Positions 15,406-22,032 of a stretch of DNA of 22,032 nucleotides are shown here, in pieces. Numbering within the stretch: the stretch's first letter is position 1; each line of letters begins with the position of its first letter. This stretch comes from an uncultured Prevotella sp. (GTDB taxonomy: Bacteria; Bacteroidota; Bacteroidia; Bacteroidales; Bacteroidaceae). Location: assembly GCA_938018155.1 (NCBI GenBank), contig CALIIG010000115.1, forward strand, positions 1-22,032, read 5' to 3'. Under the pieces are notes generated by a model, which saw only the letters and a list, made by a program, of their open reading frames with translations, was not told where the DNA came from and made no database searches. Position numbers and translations under genes: made by a program.

Positions 15406-15436
15406 CAAAATTAAAAAGTTTTTCCTTAAACGACAA
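15406..15436 (-). promoter_or_regulatory. Promoter of the frr-rsgA operon
   Basis: On the minus strand TTG (15436-15434, in TTGTCG) is followed after 20 bases by TAATTTTG (15413-15406). This fits the Bacteroidota consensus except for a partial -33 box. The -7 box ends 28 bases before the frr ATG. It sits in the 79-base gap after the msrC stop. Confidence 0.55.
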
Positions 15437-15456
15437 CTCTTTTCGATGAAAAAGTA

Positions 15457-15924
15457 CTATTCATACAGCTGTCGCAATATAACAGAAGCGATATATTCGA
15501 GATAACAGGCGTCAATTCCATCAAAATCATTAAGGCTTTTGCTGTCAATATCAATTACTCCAGCCACCTCACGTCCCCTCTTTATAGGCACAACAATCTC
15601 CGATCTACTCTCGGACGAACAGGCAATATGCCCATCAAACTGTTCAACATCAGGCACAATTATCGTTTTTGCCTCTGCCCAGCACGTGCCGCACACACCT
15701 TTTCCCCGCGCAATACGCATGCAGGCTACCGGCCCCTGGAACGGACCGAGCACCAGTTCGCCCCCTGAAACCATGTAAAAGCCAACCCAGAAGAAACGCT
15801 CTTTAAACGCATCGTGCAAGGCTGCAGCCGCATTAGCCAATACTGACATACTGTTATGCTCGCCCTCAATCAGTGCCGACAGCTGACGGACAAGCTCTTT
15901 ATAACGCTCTTCTTTGTCGTTCAT
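15457..15924 (-). CDS. msrC: Free methionine-(R)-sulfoxide reductase (GAF domain)
   Basis: This 155-residue single GAF-domain enzyme reduces free methionine-R-sulfoxide, repairing oxidised methionine in the cytoplasm. The three family cysteines are present with exactly the spacing of E. coli fRMsr (84/94/118): Cys68 in GPVACMRI, Cys78 in GKGVCG and Cys102 in GHIACSSESRSEIVVP. An additional Cys81 follows Cys78. The residue after IAC is Ser, where I recall Asp in many homologues. The start codon lies inside rsmA, a 26-base overlap on the same strand, so the two genes are probably co-transcribed and perhaps translationally coupled. No other start fits, as the N-terminal helix MNDKEERYKELVRQLSALIE is complete. 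Confidence 0.93.
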   Translation of the reverse strand: MNDKEERYKELVRQLSALIEGEHNSMSVLANAAAALHDAFKERFFWVGFYMVSGGELVLGPFQGPVACMRIARGKGVCGTCWAEAKTIIVPDVEQFDGHIACSSESRSEIVVPIKRGREVAGVIDIDSKSLNDFDGIDACYLEYIASVILRQLYE

Positions 15925-16711
15925 ATTCTGCGGCTACTAAATTGGTGAGGTCAACAAACTGCTGAACGTTGAGCTGTTCGGGTCGGCATGTCATCATACC
16001 GGTGGTAAAGAAATTGGCCGACGGCATCGTATCCTTACCAAAAAGCTGCTTTAACGAAACGCGCAACATTTTGCGACGCTGGTTGAATACAGCCTTAACC
16101 ACGCGTTTAAACAAGGCCTCGTCACAACCCAAATCGGTAACGCCGTTGCGCGTCATGCGAATAACGGCACTCTTTACCCTGGGTGGAGGGTTGAACACAT
16201 TTTCATCAACGGTAAACAAATATTCCGTATTGTACCATGCTTGTATCATAACACTTAATATGCCGTAAGCCTTATGTCCCGGCTGTGATGCAATGCGCTC
16301 GGCCACTTCACGCTGTATCATGCCCGTACAACAAGGAATAAGGTTCTTGTAATCAAGCATTTTGAAGAATATTTGTGAGGAAATATCGTAAGGATAATTA
16401 CCCGTCAACACAAACTGCCGGCTGCCAAAAATGGTGTTGAGATCCATACGAAGAAAGTCGTCTTCAATAATATGATCATGCAGTTTGGGAAACGTTTCGT
16501 GCAGGTAGGCAACGCTTTCGGAATCAATTTCCACAGCCTTTACCTCGCGCGGCTTTTGTACAAGATACTGCGTAAGCACGCCCATACCCGGCCCTATCTC
16601 CAAAATGGGAATATCAGGACAGGCATCTACCGTGTCGGCTATGCGGCGGGCAATGTTCAAGTCGGTCAGGAAATGCTGGCCTAAATTCTTTTTGGGCTTA
16701 ACTTGCTTCAT
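15899..16711 (-). CDS. rsmA: 16S rRNA (adenine1518/1519-N6) dimethyltransferase
   Basis: RsmA (KsgA) dimethylates two adjacent adenines in helix 45 of 16S rRNA, late in 30S assembly. The 270-residue protein begins with VKPKKNLGQHFLTD and carries the SAM motif LEIGPGMGVLTQYL (37-50), the acidic residue of motif II in VKAVEIDSES (about 58-67), and the catalytic motif NYPY (105-108), the equivalent of NLPY. The small helical C-terminal domain includes FNPPPRVKSAVIRM and FNQRRKMLRVSL. It is the first gene of an rsmA-msrC pair, with a TAATTTTG box just upstream. Upstream of that lies the intergenic region with the second 22-bp array, about 390 bases from the start codon. Confidence 0.96.
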   Translation of the reverse strand: MKQVKPKKNLGQHFLTDLNIARRIADTVDACPDIPILEIGPGMGVLTQYLVQKPREVKAVEIDSESVAYLHETFPKLHDHIIEDDFLRMDLNTIFGSRQFVLTGNYPYDISSQIFFKMLDYKNLIPCCTGMIQREVAERIASQPGHKAYGILSVMIQAWYNTEYLFTVDENVFNPPPRVKSAVIRMTRNGVTDLGCDEALFKRVVKAVFNQRRKMLRVSLKQLFGKDTMPSANFFTTGMMTCRPEQLNVQQFVDLTNLVAAEYERQRRAL

Positions 16712-16736
16712 ACAGTGGTCATGACTTATTGTGCTA

Positions 16737-16744
16737 CAAAATTA
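16737..16744 (-). promoter_or_regulatory. Putative rsmA -7 box
   Basis: TAATTTTG on the minus strand lies 25 bases before the rsmA ATG at 16711. The expected -33 position falls in a CCCTGCCCT stretch with no TTTG, so only the -7 half is supported. Confidence 0.4.
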
Positions 16745-17097
16745 CGAAAAAAAGAACAATGCCCTGCCCTGTCGTCTGCTTTTATCGTTACGAGCCATCA
16801 GAAAGACATAAACCCTACTTATAAATTAATGACAAAATACATCATAACATCTGCCCGCATATGATAATTCCATCATCGCATGACGCTGCGAATTATATTT
16901 ACAAACGCCACTCTGAGAATACGATATTTGCGAACAGGCGGGCACCTGATTACAAATAAGCCAAAAATGAACGACTTTTATAACCCATTAATTTACAACG
17001 GTTTAGATGCCGATATACCAATATTGACAAATTTTTACAATTATGAAATTCAACTATCCCTATGCAGAGATTTCGCGATATGGGCACAATTGAGTCG

Positions 17098-17207
17098 CGA
17101 TTACGCCGTAAAGACAAAACGATTACGATGTAAACGCCTGACGATTACATCGTAAAGGGGAGAACATTACGCCGTAAAGAGAACACGATTGTGCCGTAAA
17201 GGCAAAT
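17098..17207. repeat. 22-bp-period tandem array, copy B (five units)
   Basis: Five units of exactly 22 bases start at 17098, 17120, 17142, 17164 and 17186, with the core CGATTACGCCGTAAAGG. Units 1 and 4 contain the perfect 11-bp palindrome TTACGCCGTAA. Unit 2 has TTACGATGTAA and unit 3 its reverse complement TTACATCGTAA. Unit by unit it pairs with copy A: both second units carry AAACGCC, both third units ATTACATCGTAAAGG, both fourth units end in AACA, and both fifth units begin with ATTGTG and contain TAAAGGCAAA. A degenerate sixth unit may precede it at 17076. The copies therefore descend from one array. Confidence 0.82.
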
Positions 17208-17214
17208 CATCAAC

Positions 17215-17252
17215 AAAAAAATATCGTGCTCCTACAAAAACAAAAGCACGAT
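17215..17252 (-). terminator. Intrinsic terminator of the rsfS-ftsH-cdsA operon
   Basis: Reading leftward, ATCGTGCT (17252-17245) pairs with AGCACGAT (17230-17223) around a 14-base loop and is followed, one base later, by seven T (complement of 17215-17221). It lies 118 bases past the cdsA stop and directly beside the 22-bp array. Confidence 0.7.
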
Positions 17253-17369
17253 CATTACATTTTTCGTTTAAGAGGTTTACAATTTTACGTATTTTCCTTT
17301 TCTGTTTTATACCATTTAGAGTATGCAAAAAAATCAGATTAATTTTTACAATCTTCCAGGAACATCATA

Positions 17370-18230
17370 TTAGAAACATCCCATTTGCAAGGTATAAAGA
17401 TAGATAACCGCAGCCGGTATGGCAAGCAAACTCGAATCAAACCGGTCGAGCATTCCGCCGTGTCCGGGAAGAATATTGCCGCTGTCCTTAATACCAAGAG
17501 TACGTTTAAACAAACTCTCTACAAGGTCGCCCCAGGTACCAAAGAACACAACGATAACTCCTAAACCTACCCACATCAGCAGGTATTCGGCAGTAAGATT
17601 CTTCCCATTAATCACATAGGCCACCACACAAGCCGCTATAATAACAAGCAATCCGCCGCCAATGCTGCCCTCCCATGTCTTTCCGGGCGACACACGAGGG
17701 AATAATTTGTGCTTGCCAAAGGCAGAACCGCTAAGATATGCGCCACTGTCGTTAACCCACAAAAAGACGAAAAGGCAAAGAGGTACAACCATAATCTTTG
17801 TACCGTTACCGCCCAAAGCACCGAGAATATTGATGAGCGAGAACGACAATGCCACATAAACCTGCCCGAACATAGTGTATGCCCAGTTTGCAATTGCGTT
17901 CTCAGCCTTCAGATAAAGTTCGCTGATAAGCAGATAAAGAAGTGTAAGCAGGTAAGGCGTAAACACCATAAAGCCACTGACAATACCGTTCACCCATCCT
18001 GCCACAGCAAAGAAAAGATACACGCCTGCCACCGTAGAGATAAAACGGTTAACGGTTACTCCTTCAACATGCGCGTTGATCAGGCCCGTATATTCCCATA
18101 CGGTCAGACCCGTGATTAGCGCAAACAGAAGTATCATGGCATGCACATTGAGGAAGCCCGACACCATAACGGCAACGAAAAGCACACCTGTAATTGAACG
18201 GGTTATCAGGTTTTTCTTTTTCTCATTCAT
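17370..18230 (-). CDS. cdsA: Phosphatidate cytidylyltransferase (CDP-diglyceride synthase)
   Basis: CdsA makes CDP-diacylglycerol from phosphatidate and CTP in the inner membrane, the branch point for phospholipid synthesis. From ATG 18230 (MNEKKKNLITRSI) it has 286 residues. The frame is open for 45 more codons into ftsH, but that extension is polar, non-family sequence and would overlap ftsH by over 100 bases. About eight hydrophobic membrane segments are visible (for example GVLFVAVMVSGFLNVHAMIL and the run after KIMVVPLCLFVFLW). The family signature is intact near the C terminus: SLFKRTLGIKDSGN, then LPGHGGMLDRFDS. It starts 16 bases after the ftsH stop and is the last gene of the operon. 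Confidence 0.95.
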   Translation of the reverse strand: MNEKKKNLITRSITGVLFVAVMVSGFLNVHAMILLFALITGLTVWEYTGLINAHVEGVTVNRFISTVAGVYLFFAVAGWVNGIVSGFMVFTPYLLTLLYLLISELYLKAENAIANWAYTMFGQVYVALSFSLINILGALGGNGTKIMVVPLCLFVFLWVNDSGAYLSGSAFGKHKLFPRVSPGKTWEGSIGGGLLVIIAACVVAYVINGKNLTAEYLLMWVGLGVIVVFFGTWGDLVESLFKRTLGIKDSGNILPGHGGMLDRFDSSLLAIPAAVIYLYTLQMGCF

Positions 18231-18246
18231 AAGTATGGGTATCTTT

Positions 18247-20433
18247 TTATTCTTCTGAATTGATGTTTTCAGCCTGTTGTGGCTGTTCGTCAGCAGCTGC
18301 CGATGGCGAGGTTGCCTCCGAAGAGTTGTTGCTTTCAGAAGATTCAACTTCCGGGTTATCAGCATTTTGCTCTTCTTTTTCAGCCGTTGCAGCTGCCTCG
18401 TGCTCGGCCTGAGCCTGCTTCACGATGTCGGGCATATCTTCCAAACGTGGTGCTTCGGCCTGTTCTTTAACCTCTTTTTCCAGAGCCAGCCTGTCGTTCT
18501 CCTTAATCAGTTCTTCCGATCGGCTCACCCAGGGACGCTTGCCGAATATCTTCTCAACATCTTCAGCATATATCACTTCTTTCGTAAAAAGCAGGTCAGC
18601 CAATTGCTTATGACCTCCCTTATGCTCGCTTAATATCTCCTTTGCACGACGGTATTGCTCGTTGATCATGATCAGAACCTCATCGTCCATCACCTTAGCA
18701 GTGGTTTCACTATAAGGTTTTTGAAACGAGTATTCCTGATTATTGTAGTAGCAAATATTCGGCAACTTATCGCTCATGCCCGCATAGGCCACCATGCCAT
18801 AAGCCGATTTGGTAGCCCGTTCAAGGTCGTTCATTGCGCCAGTAGAGATATGTCCGGTAAACAAATCCTCGGCGGCACGCCCTCCAAGCAGTGCACACAT
18901 TTCATCAAGCATCTGTTCTTTTGTGGTGATTACACGCTCCTCGGGCAAATACCACGCTGCACCGAGAGCCTGTCCGCGCGGTACAATGGTTACCTTAACA
19001 AGAGGATCGGCATGCTTGCAGAACCAGCTGATGGTGGCATGGCCGGCCTCATGTATGGCGATGGAACGCTTTTCTTCGGTTGTCATGACCTTTGTCTTCT
19101 TCTCCAAACCGCCTATTATACGGTCAACGGCATCGAGGAAGTCCTGCTTGCTCACGCTTGTCTTATTATGACGAGCCGCTATAAGGGCTGCCTCATTGCA
19201 AACATTGGCAATATCTGCACCCGAAAAGCCGGGGGTTTGACGCGCCAAAAAGTCAATGTCAAGACTTTGATCAATCTTCAATGGCCTCAGGTGGACGTTG
19301 AAAATAGCCTTGCGTTCGGCAAGATCAGGGAGGTCAACGTGTATCTGTCTGTCAAAGCGACCCGGGCGTAACAAGGCTTTATCCAACATGTCGGCACGGT
19401 TAGTTGCAGCCAAAACAATTACACCCGAGTTGGTTCCAAAGCCATCCATCTCGGTGAGAAGGGCGTTAAGGGTGTTCTCCCGTTCGTCATTGCCACCCAT
19501 TGCAGGGTTCTTTGAACGGGCGCGGCCGATGGCATCAATCTCATCTATAAATATAATGCACGGAGCTTTCTGCTTGGCTTGTGCAAAAACATCGCGCACA
19601 CGGCTGGCACCTACGCCCACAAACATCTCAACAAAATCGGAACCACTCATTGAGAAAAACGGCACACCGGCTTCGCCTGCAACGGCTTTTGCCAACAACG
19701 TTTTACCGGTTCCCGGAGGGCCTATAAGCAAAGCACCCTTTGGTATTTTACCTCCAAGGTCGGTAAATTTATGAGGATTCTTCAGGAATTCCACAATTTC
19801 CTGCACCTCCTGCTTGGCTCCTTCCTGTCCGGCAACATCCTTAAAGGTGATACCTAAGTCGTTACCTTTCTCATAAAGACGGGCTTTGCTTTTGCCGACG
19901 CTGAAAACACCACCGCCATTTCCTGCCCCATTCATGTTGCGATTAAACATCCAAAACAGGAAGACAAAGAACAGTAATGGAGCTAAATTAAGGAGTAAAG
20001 CCCAGAAGTCGGTGCCCTTGGCGTTGTTGTAACTAAAGCCGGAGAGCTTGTGTTGCTGCTGGGCCATATCAAGGAATTTTTCCAATTCGTCGACCGACCC
20101 AAACTGAACCGTCAGGTAAGGATTGCTGCCAACTTGCTGGGCTGTCATGTTAAAGACGTTACGTATGAACTTAGGCTTAACGTACATTTGCAACGTATTC
20201 TCACTCTTATTGATGACAACGCGCTGCGCGTAGCCTTTTTTGACGTAGGTTTTAAAGTCGGAATAATTAGCTTCCTGACTGCCTCCAGCACTCTTTGCTA
20301 TCGAATCTCCACCACCTGAAAATAACAGGATGGCCAGAACAACAGCCACGATAATATACAACCAGTTCATATTGAACCGGGGCATCTTGGGCTGATTGTC
20401 GTTGTTCTGCAGGTTTTGTCTGTTGTTGTCCAT
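18247..20433 (-). CDS. ftsH: ATP-dependent zinc metalloprotease FtsH
   Basis: FtsH is a membrane-anchored AAA+ protease that extracts and degrades membrane proteins and short-lived regulators. The 728-residue protein has a first membrane helix near 24-42 (WLYIIVAVVLAILLFSG), a periplasmic domain of about 100 residues and a second helix near 146-166 (ALLLNLAPLLFFVFLFWMF). The AAA module follows, with Walker A GPPGTGKT (about 237), Walker B IIFIDEIDAIG and the second region of homology ATNRADMLDKALLRPGRFDR. The zinc site is HEAGH (about 462). The C-terminal 70 residues or so are a Glu/Ala/Gln/Ser-rich, probably disordered tail, so the protein is longer than the E. coli one. It follows rsfS by 56 bases and precedes cdsA by 16. 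Confidence 0.97.
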   Translation of the reverse strand: MDNNRQNLQNNDNQPKMPRFNMNWLYIIVAVVLAILLFSGGGDSIAKSAGGSQEANYSDFKTYVKKGYAQRVVINKSENTLQMYVKPKFIRNVFNMTAQQVGSNPYLTVQFGSVDELEKFLDMAQQQHKLSGFSYNNAKGTDFWALLLNLAPLLFFVFLFWMFNRNMNGAGNGGGVFSVGKSKARLYEKGNDLGITFKDVAGQEGAKQEVQEIVEFLKNPHKFTDLGGKIPKGALLIGPPGTGKTLLAKAVAGEAGVPFFSMSGSDFVEMFVGVGASRVRDVFAQAKQKAPCIIFIDEIDAIGRARSKNPAMGGNDERENTLNALLTEMDGFGTNSGVIVLAATNRADMLDKALLRPGRFDRQIHVDLPDLAERKAIFNVHLRPLKIDQSLDIDFLARQTPGFSGADIANVCNEAALIAARHNKTSVSKQDFLDAVDRIIGGLEKKTKVMTTEEKRSIAIHEAGHATISWFCKHADPLVKVTIVPRGQALGAAWYLPEERVITTKEQMLDEMCALLGGRAAEDLFTGHISTGAMNDLERATKSAYGMVAYAGMSDKLPNICYYNNQEYSFQKPYSETTAKVMDDEVLIMINEQYRRAKEILSEHKGGHKQLADLLFTKEVIYAEDVEKIFGKRPWVSRSEELIKENDRLALEKEVKEQAEAPRLEDMPDIVKQAQAEHEAAATAEKEEQNADNPEVESSESNNSSEATSPSAAADEQPQQAENINSEE

Positions 20434-20489
20434 TGTCGGATTACTATTTTTATTAGATAAAGGCTCACTATCAAAGCGTATGCCAAAAT

Positions 20490-20846
20490 CTAATCAGCAT
20501 TAGGAATTTTTGTAATTTTAGCATCTTCCCATAACCTCTCAAGGTTATAGAACTCGCGTGTTTCGGGTAAAAATACATGCACGATGACATCAACAAAGTC
20601 GATAGCCACCCATTGGTTATTGCCCAAACCATTTACACCTATGGGCTTTTCACCAGCCTCATCGCGGCATTTATCGCCAATCGACTCGCAAATAGCCTCT
20701 ATTTGTGCAGGAGAATTACCCTGACAGATTACGAAATAATTTGTAACGGCACCATCTATATGATTTAAATCGACAATAACTATGTTCTGACCTTTCTTCT
20801 CTTCTATCCCTTTGACGATGATGTTAACCAGTTCTTTACCGTTCAT
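20490..20846 (-). CDS. rsfS: Ribosome silencing factor RsfS
   Basis: RsfS (the Iojap/RsfA family) binds L14 (uL14) on the large subunit and blocks subunit joining when nutrients are short. The 118 residues cover the whole domain, with typical stretches VDLNHIDGAVTNYFVICQGN (25-44), SPAQIEAICESI, EKPIGVNGLGNNQWVAIDF and VDVIVHVFLPETREFYNLER, ending in the short helix LWEDAKI. It is the first gene of the rsfS-ftsH-cdsA operon, the order I know from other Bacteroidales. A TAACTTTG box lies about 70 bases upstream. Confidence 0.94.
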   Translation of the reverse strand: MNGKELVNIIVKGIEEKKGQNIVIVDLNHIDGAVTNYFVICQGNSPAQIEAICESIGDKCRDEAGEKPIGVNGLGNNQWVAIDFVDVIVHVFLPETREFYNLERLWEDAKITKIPNAD

Positions 20847-20914
20847 TCCATAAAATTATATATGTATTTAAGTACCAAAGGGGCTTAAAAACCAAAGTTT
20901 TCAAGCCTGTTCTG

Positions 20915-20922
20915 CAAAGTTA
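20915..20922 (-). promoter_or_regulatory. Putative -7 box of the rsfS-ftsH-cdsA operon
   Basis: TAACTTTG on the minus strand fits TAnnTTTG, 68 bases before the rsfS ATG. No TTTG is found at 19-21 bases upstream. It is the best match in the 222-base gap between rsfS and the tRNA. Confidence 0.4.
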
Positions 20923-21002
20923 AACCTTTTCCCGTATATAGATATTGAAAAGGGATATAAATTGGATAAAATTAAGTTTTTCGTAAAAAAGCCATTTGAA
21001 AA

Positions 21003-21034
21003 TTTGCATATTCGCGTTACATTCTATACCTTTG
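21003..21034 (+). promoter_or_regulatory. Promoter of tRNA-Gln
   Basis: TTTG (21003-21006) and TACCTTTG (21027-21034) are separated by exactly 20 bases, a full match to the Bacteroidota consensus. The tRNA begins 34 bases after the -7 box. The sequence TACCTTTGCAAC is shared with the leftward promoter at 44-74. Confidence 0.75.
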
Positions 21035-21068
21035 CAACTGCATTCTGGAAATAAAATGCAACATATTT

Positions 21069-21139
21069 TGGGATATGGTGTAATGGTAACACTACAGATT
21101 CTGGTCCTGTCATTCCTGGTTCGAGTCCGGGTATCCCAA
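21069..21139 (+). tRNA. tRNA-Gln (anticodon CTG)
   Basis: A full cloverleaf can be drawn. The acceptor is TGGGATA (21069-21075) with TATCCCA (21132-21138) and discriminator A21139. The D stem is GTGT/ACAC (21078-21081 and 21089-21092). The anticodon stem is 21094-21098 with 21106-21110 and loop TTCTGGT, giving anticodon CTG (21101-21103). The T arm is CCTGG-TTCGAGT-CCGGG (21115-21131). The closing pair of the anticodon stem is A21098 against C21106, a mismatch. CCA is not encoded (CAA follows the discriminator). Anticodon CTG reads CAG. Confidence 0.93.
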
Positions 21140-21147
21140 CAATAAGA

Positions 21148-21184
21148 GCGCGATTAATCAACAGACGATTGATCGTGCTTTTTG
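21148..21184 (+). terminator. Intrinsic terminator after tRNA-Gln
   Basis: GCGCGATTAATC (21148-21159) pairs with GATTGATCGTGC (21167-21178), using two G-U pairs, around a 7-base loop. TTTTT follows at 21179-21183. It starts 8 bases past the tRNA. The convergent menE-like gene ends 27 bases further right and might use the same hairpin in the other direction, though without a T-run. Confidence 0.8.
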
Positions 21185-21210
21185 TTTATTGTAATTTCCA
21201 CATCTTTATA

Positions 21211-22032
21211 TTATTGGTTCAACTTCATACAGCACAGGTTTTCTGCCTTTTTTCGTGCAGGTTTGCCTGTGGCTGTACGCGGAATATATGGAATATACAA
21301 ATAATGTTTGGGTTGCCAGAATTTGGGCAACACTTTACAACAGACCGATTGTACAAGGCTCAGGTCGGCACATTCGGACAACAATACAACTACCTCACCA
21401 AACTTCTTATCCTTACATTTACTTATTAAATAAGGCGTATTAAGATAAGGGTGCAAGGCTTTTTCAACTTCTTCGGCCTGGATTTTTATCCCGCCTGAAT
21501 TGATAACATTGTCTAACCTGCCTATTATCCTAAACTTACCGTCTTGAATTTCGGCACGGTCGTGAGTTTCTAATCGACCTTCGTGTACAAGTGGTGCATC
21601 AATAACGAGGCATCCTTTTGAATTTAAAAATATAGCAACCGAATCGAAAGGAGTATACCATAAGCTCGCATCCCTACCATTAAGACGTCGCAGAGCTATG
21701 TGTGAAAGCGTCTCAGTCATGCCGTATGTGCTCCAAATACAATTAGAAAAACAGGCTAACTCGTGCTGTAAATCATCGTTTACGGGGCCTCCGCCTATAA
21801 TAAGATGACGAATAGAACGAAGTTTTTCACGCTCTTCAGGTACCTTTAAGCTGTTATACACTTGCATGGGAACCATGGCTGCAAAATCTAATGGTGTAGT
21901 AATGTGCTCAAGCGGATGTCCCGATGGTTCAACACAAATAAGTTGCAAATGATGTTCAATACTCCTCACCACAACCATTTTACCTGCGATATATTCGAGC
22001 GGCATACAGAGTAAAGCCTTGTCACCAGCCTT
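21211..22032 (-). CDS. menE: Acyl-CoA ligase of the MenE (o-succinylbenzoate-CoA ligase) type, C-terminal part
   Basis: The gene enters from beyond the right edge. The frame is open without a stop up to base 22032 (reading KAGDKALLC before MPLEYIAGKM), so the Met at 22005 is internal and the N terminus is missing. The visible 273 residues belong to the ANL adenylate-forming superfamily: the mid-domain motif STYGMTETLSHIALRRLNGR, the hinge segment GRLDNVINSGGIKIQAEEVE, and the late lysine in ATGKPARKKAE. The short overall size suggested by the fragment and the PLEYIAGKMV stretch fit Bacteroidota MenE, which activates o-succinylbenzoate for menaquinone synthesis. In this group menE usually ends a men operon, which would lie further right. 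Other acyl-CoA ligases are possible. Confidence 0.8.
   Translation of the reverse strand, partial: KAGDKALLCMPLEYIAGKMVVVRSIEHHLQLICVEPSGHPLEHITTPLDFAAMVPMQVYNSLKVPEEREKLRSIRHLIIGGGPVNDDLQHELACFSNCIWSTYGMTETLSHIALRRLNGRDASLWYTPFDSVAIFLNSKGCLVIDAPLVHEGRLETHDRAEIQDGKFRIIGRLDNVINSGGIKIQAEEVEKALHPYLNTPYLISKCKDKKFGEVVVLLSECADLSLVQSVCCKVLPKFWQPKHYLYIPYIPRTATGKPARKKAENLCCMKLNQ

Larger units (their letters stand above)
16712..17369. other. 658-base intergenic region
   Basis: No convincing gene is present; the frame at 16880-17155 runs through the repeat array, has no family-like content and is judged spurious. The region holds the rsmA upstream box (16737-16744), AT-rich sequence, the second five-unit 22-bp-period array (17098-17207) and the terminator of the ftsH-cdsA operon (17215-17252). 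Like 5189-6078, it lies between the end of one leftward gene and the start of another. Confidence 0.6.

Noticed and set aside
16880..17155. Small gene of 91 codons upstream of the second array
   Set aside because: It runs into the 22-bp repeats, has no upstream promoter or family-like sequence, and its end is made of repeat units.
18231..18365. Extended N terminus of cdsA overlapping ftsH
   Set aside because: The extra 45 residues are Arg/Lys/Asn-rich, read from the other frame of the ftsH tail, and precede a clear family start at 18230.
1..22032. Prophage, insertion sequence or defence island
   Set aside because: No transposase, integrase, phage structural or restriction/defence gene is visible; all recognised genes are housekeeping or envelope genes in orders expected for Bacteroidales.

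Overview
The window looks like chromosome from a Bacteroidales bacterium, most likely Prevotella or a close relative. The evidence is Bacteroidota-type promoters (TTTG, 19-20 bases, TAnnTTTG), the lack of Shine-Dalgarno sequences, CarboxypepD_reg/TonB-plug outer-membrane proteins, a long LysS with a C-terminal extension, and the gene order rsfS-ftsH-cdsA. Nearly all genes are housekeeping genes. I see no prophage, insertion sequence, CRISPR array or secretion/defence island.

Layout, left to right. 1-3340: a leftward promoter for a gene beyond the left edge, then a leftward TonB-plug/beta-barrel outer-membrane gene broken by one in-frame TGA. It is framed by inverted AT-rich repeats and preceded by a 12-bp inverted repeat around its likely promoter. 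3467-5188: aroB and a small outer-membrane barrel gene, convergent on a strong hairpin. 5189-6078: a long intergenic region holding a 22-bp-period repeat array. 6079-6498: a YdiI/MenI-like hotdog thioesterase, divergent from lysS. 6648-12763: rightward lysS, pgi, a HAD phosphatase, a small secreted CarboxypepD_reg protein and mnmA, the last two overlapping. 12890-13759: a LacX-like mutarotase. 13825-16711: leftward rsmA-msrC and frr-rsgA. 16712-17369: a second intergenic region with a related 22-bp-period array. 17370-20846: leftward rsfS-ftsH-cdsA. 21069-21139: tRNA-Gln(CTG) with an excellent promoter and terminator. 21211-22032: the C-terminal part of a menE-like ligase running off the right edge.

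By function: translation and ribosome biogenesis (lysS, mnmA, rsgA, frr, rsmA, rsfS, tRNA-Gln), envelope (ftsH, cdsA, barrels), sugar phosphates (pgi, HAD, mutarotase), shikimate/menaquinone (aroB, menI-like, menE-like) and redox repair (msrC).

The features least explained by ordinary gene content are the two 22-bp-period arrays, which hold five related units in the same order at loci 11.4 kb apart. Next come the possible invertible promoter and the single-codon interruption of the first outer-membrane gene. No wholly new multi-gene system is evident.
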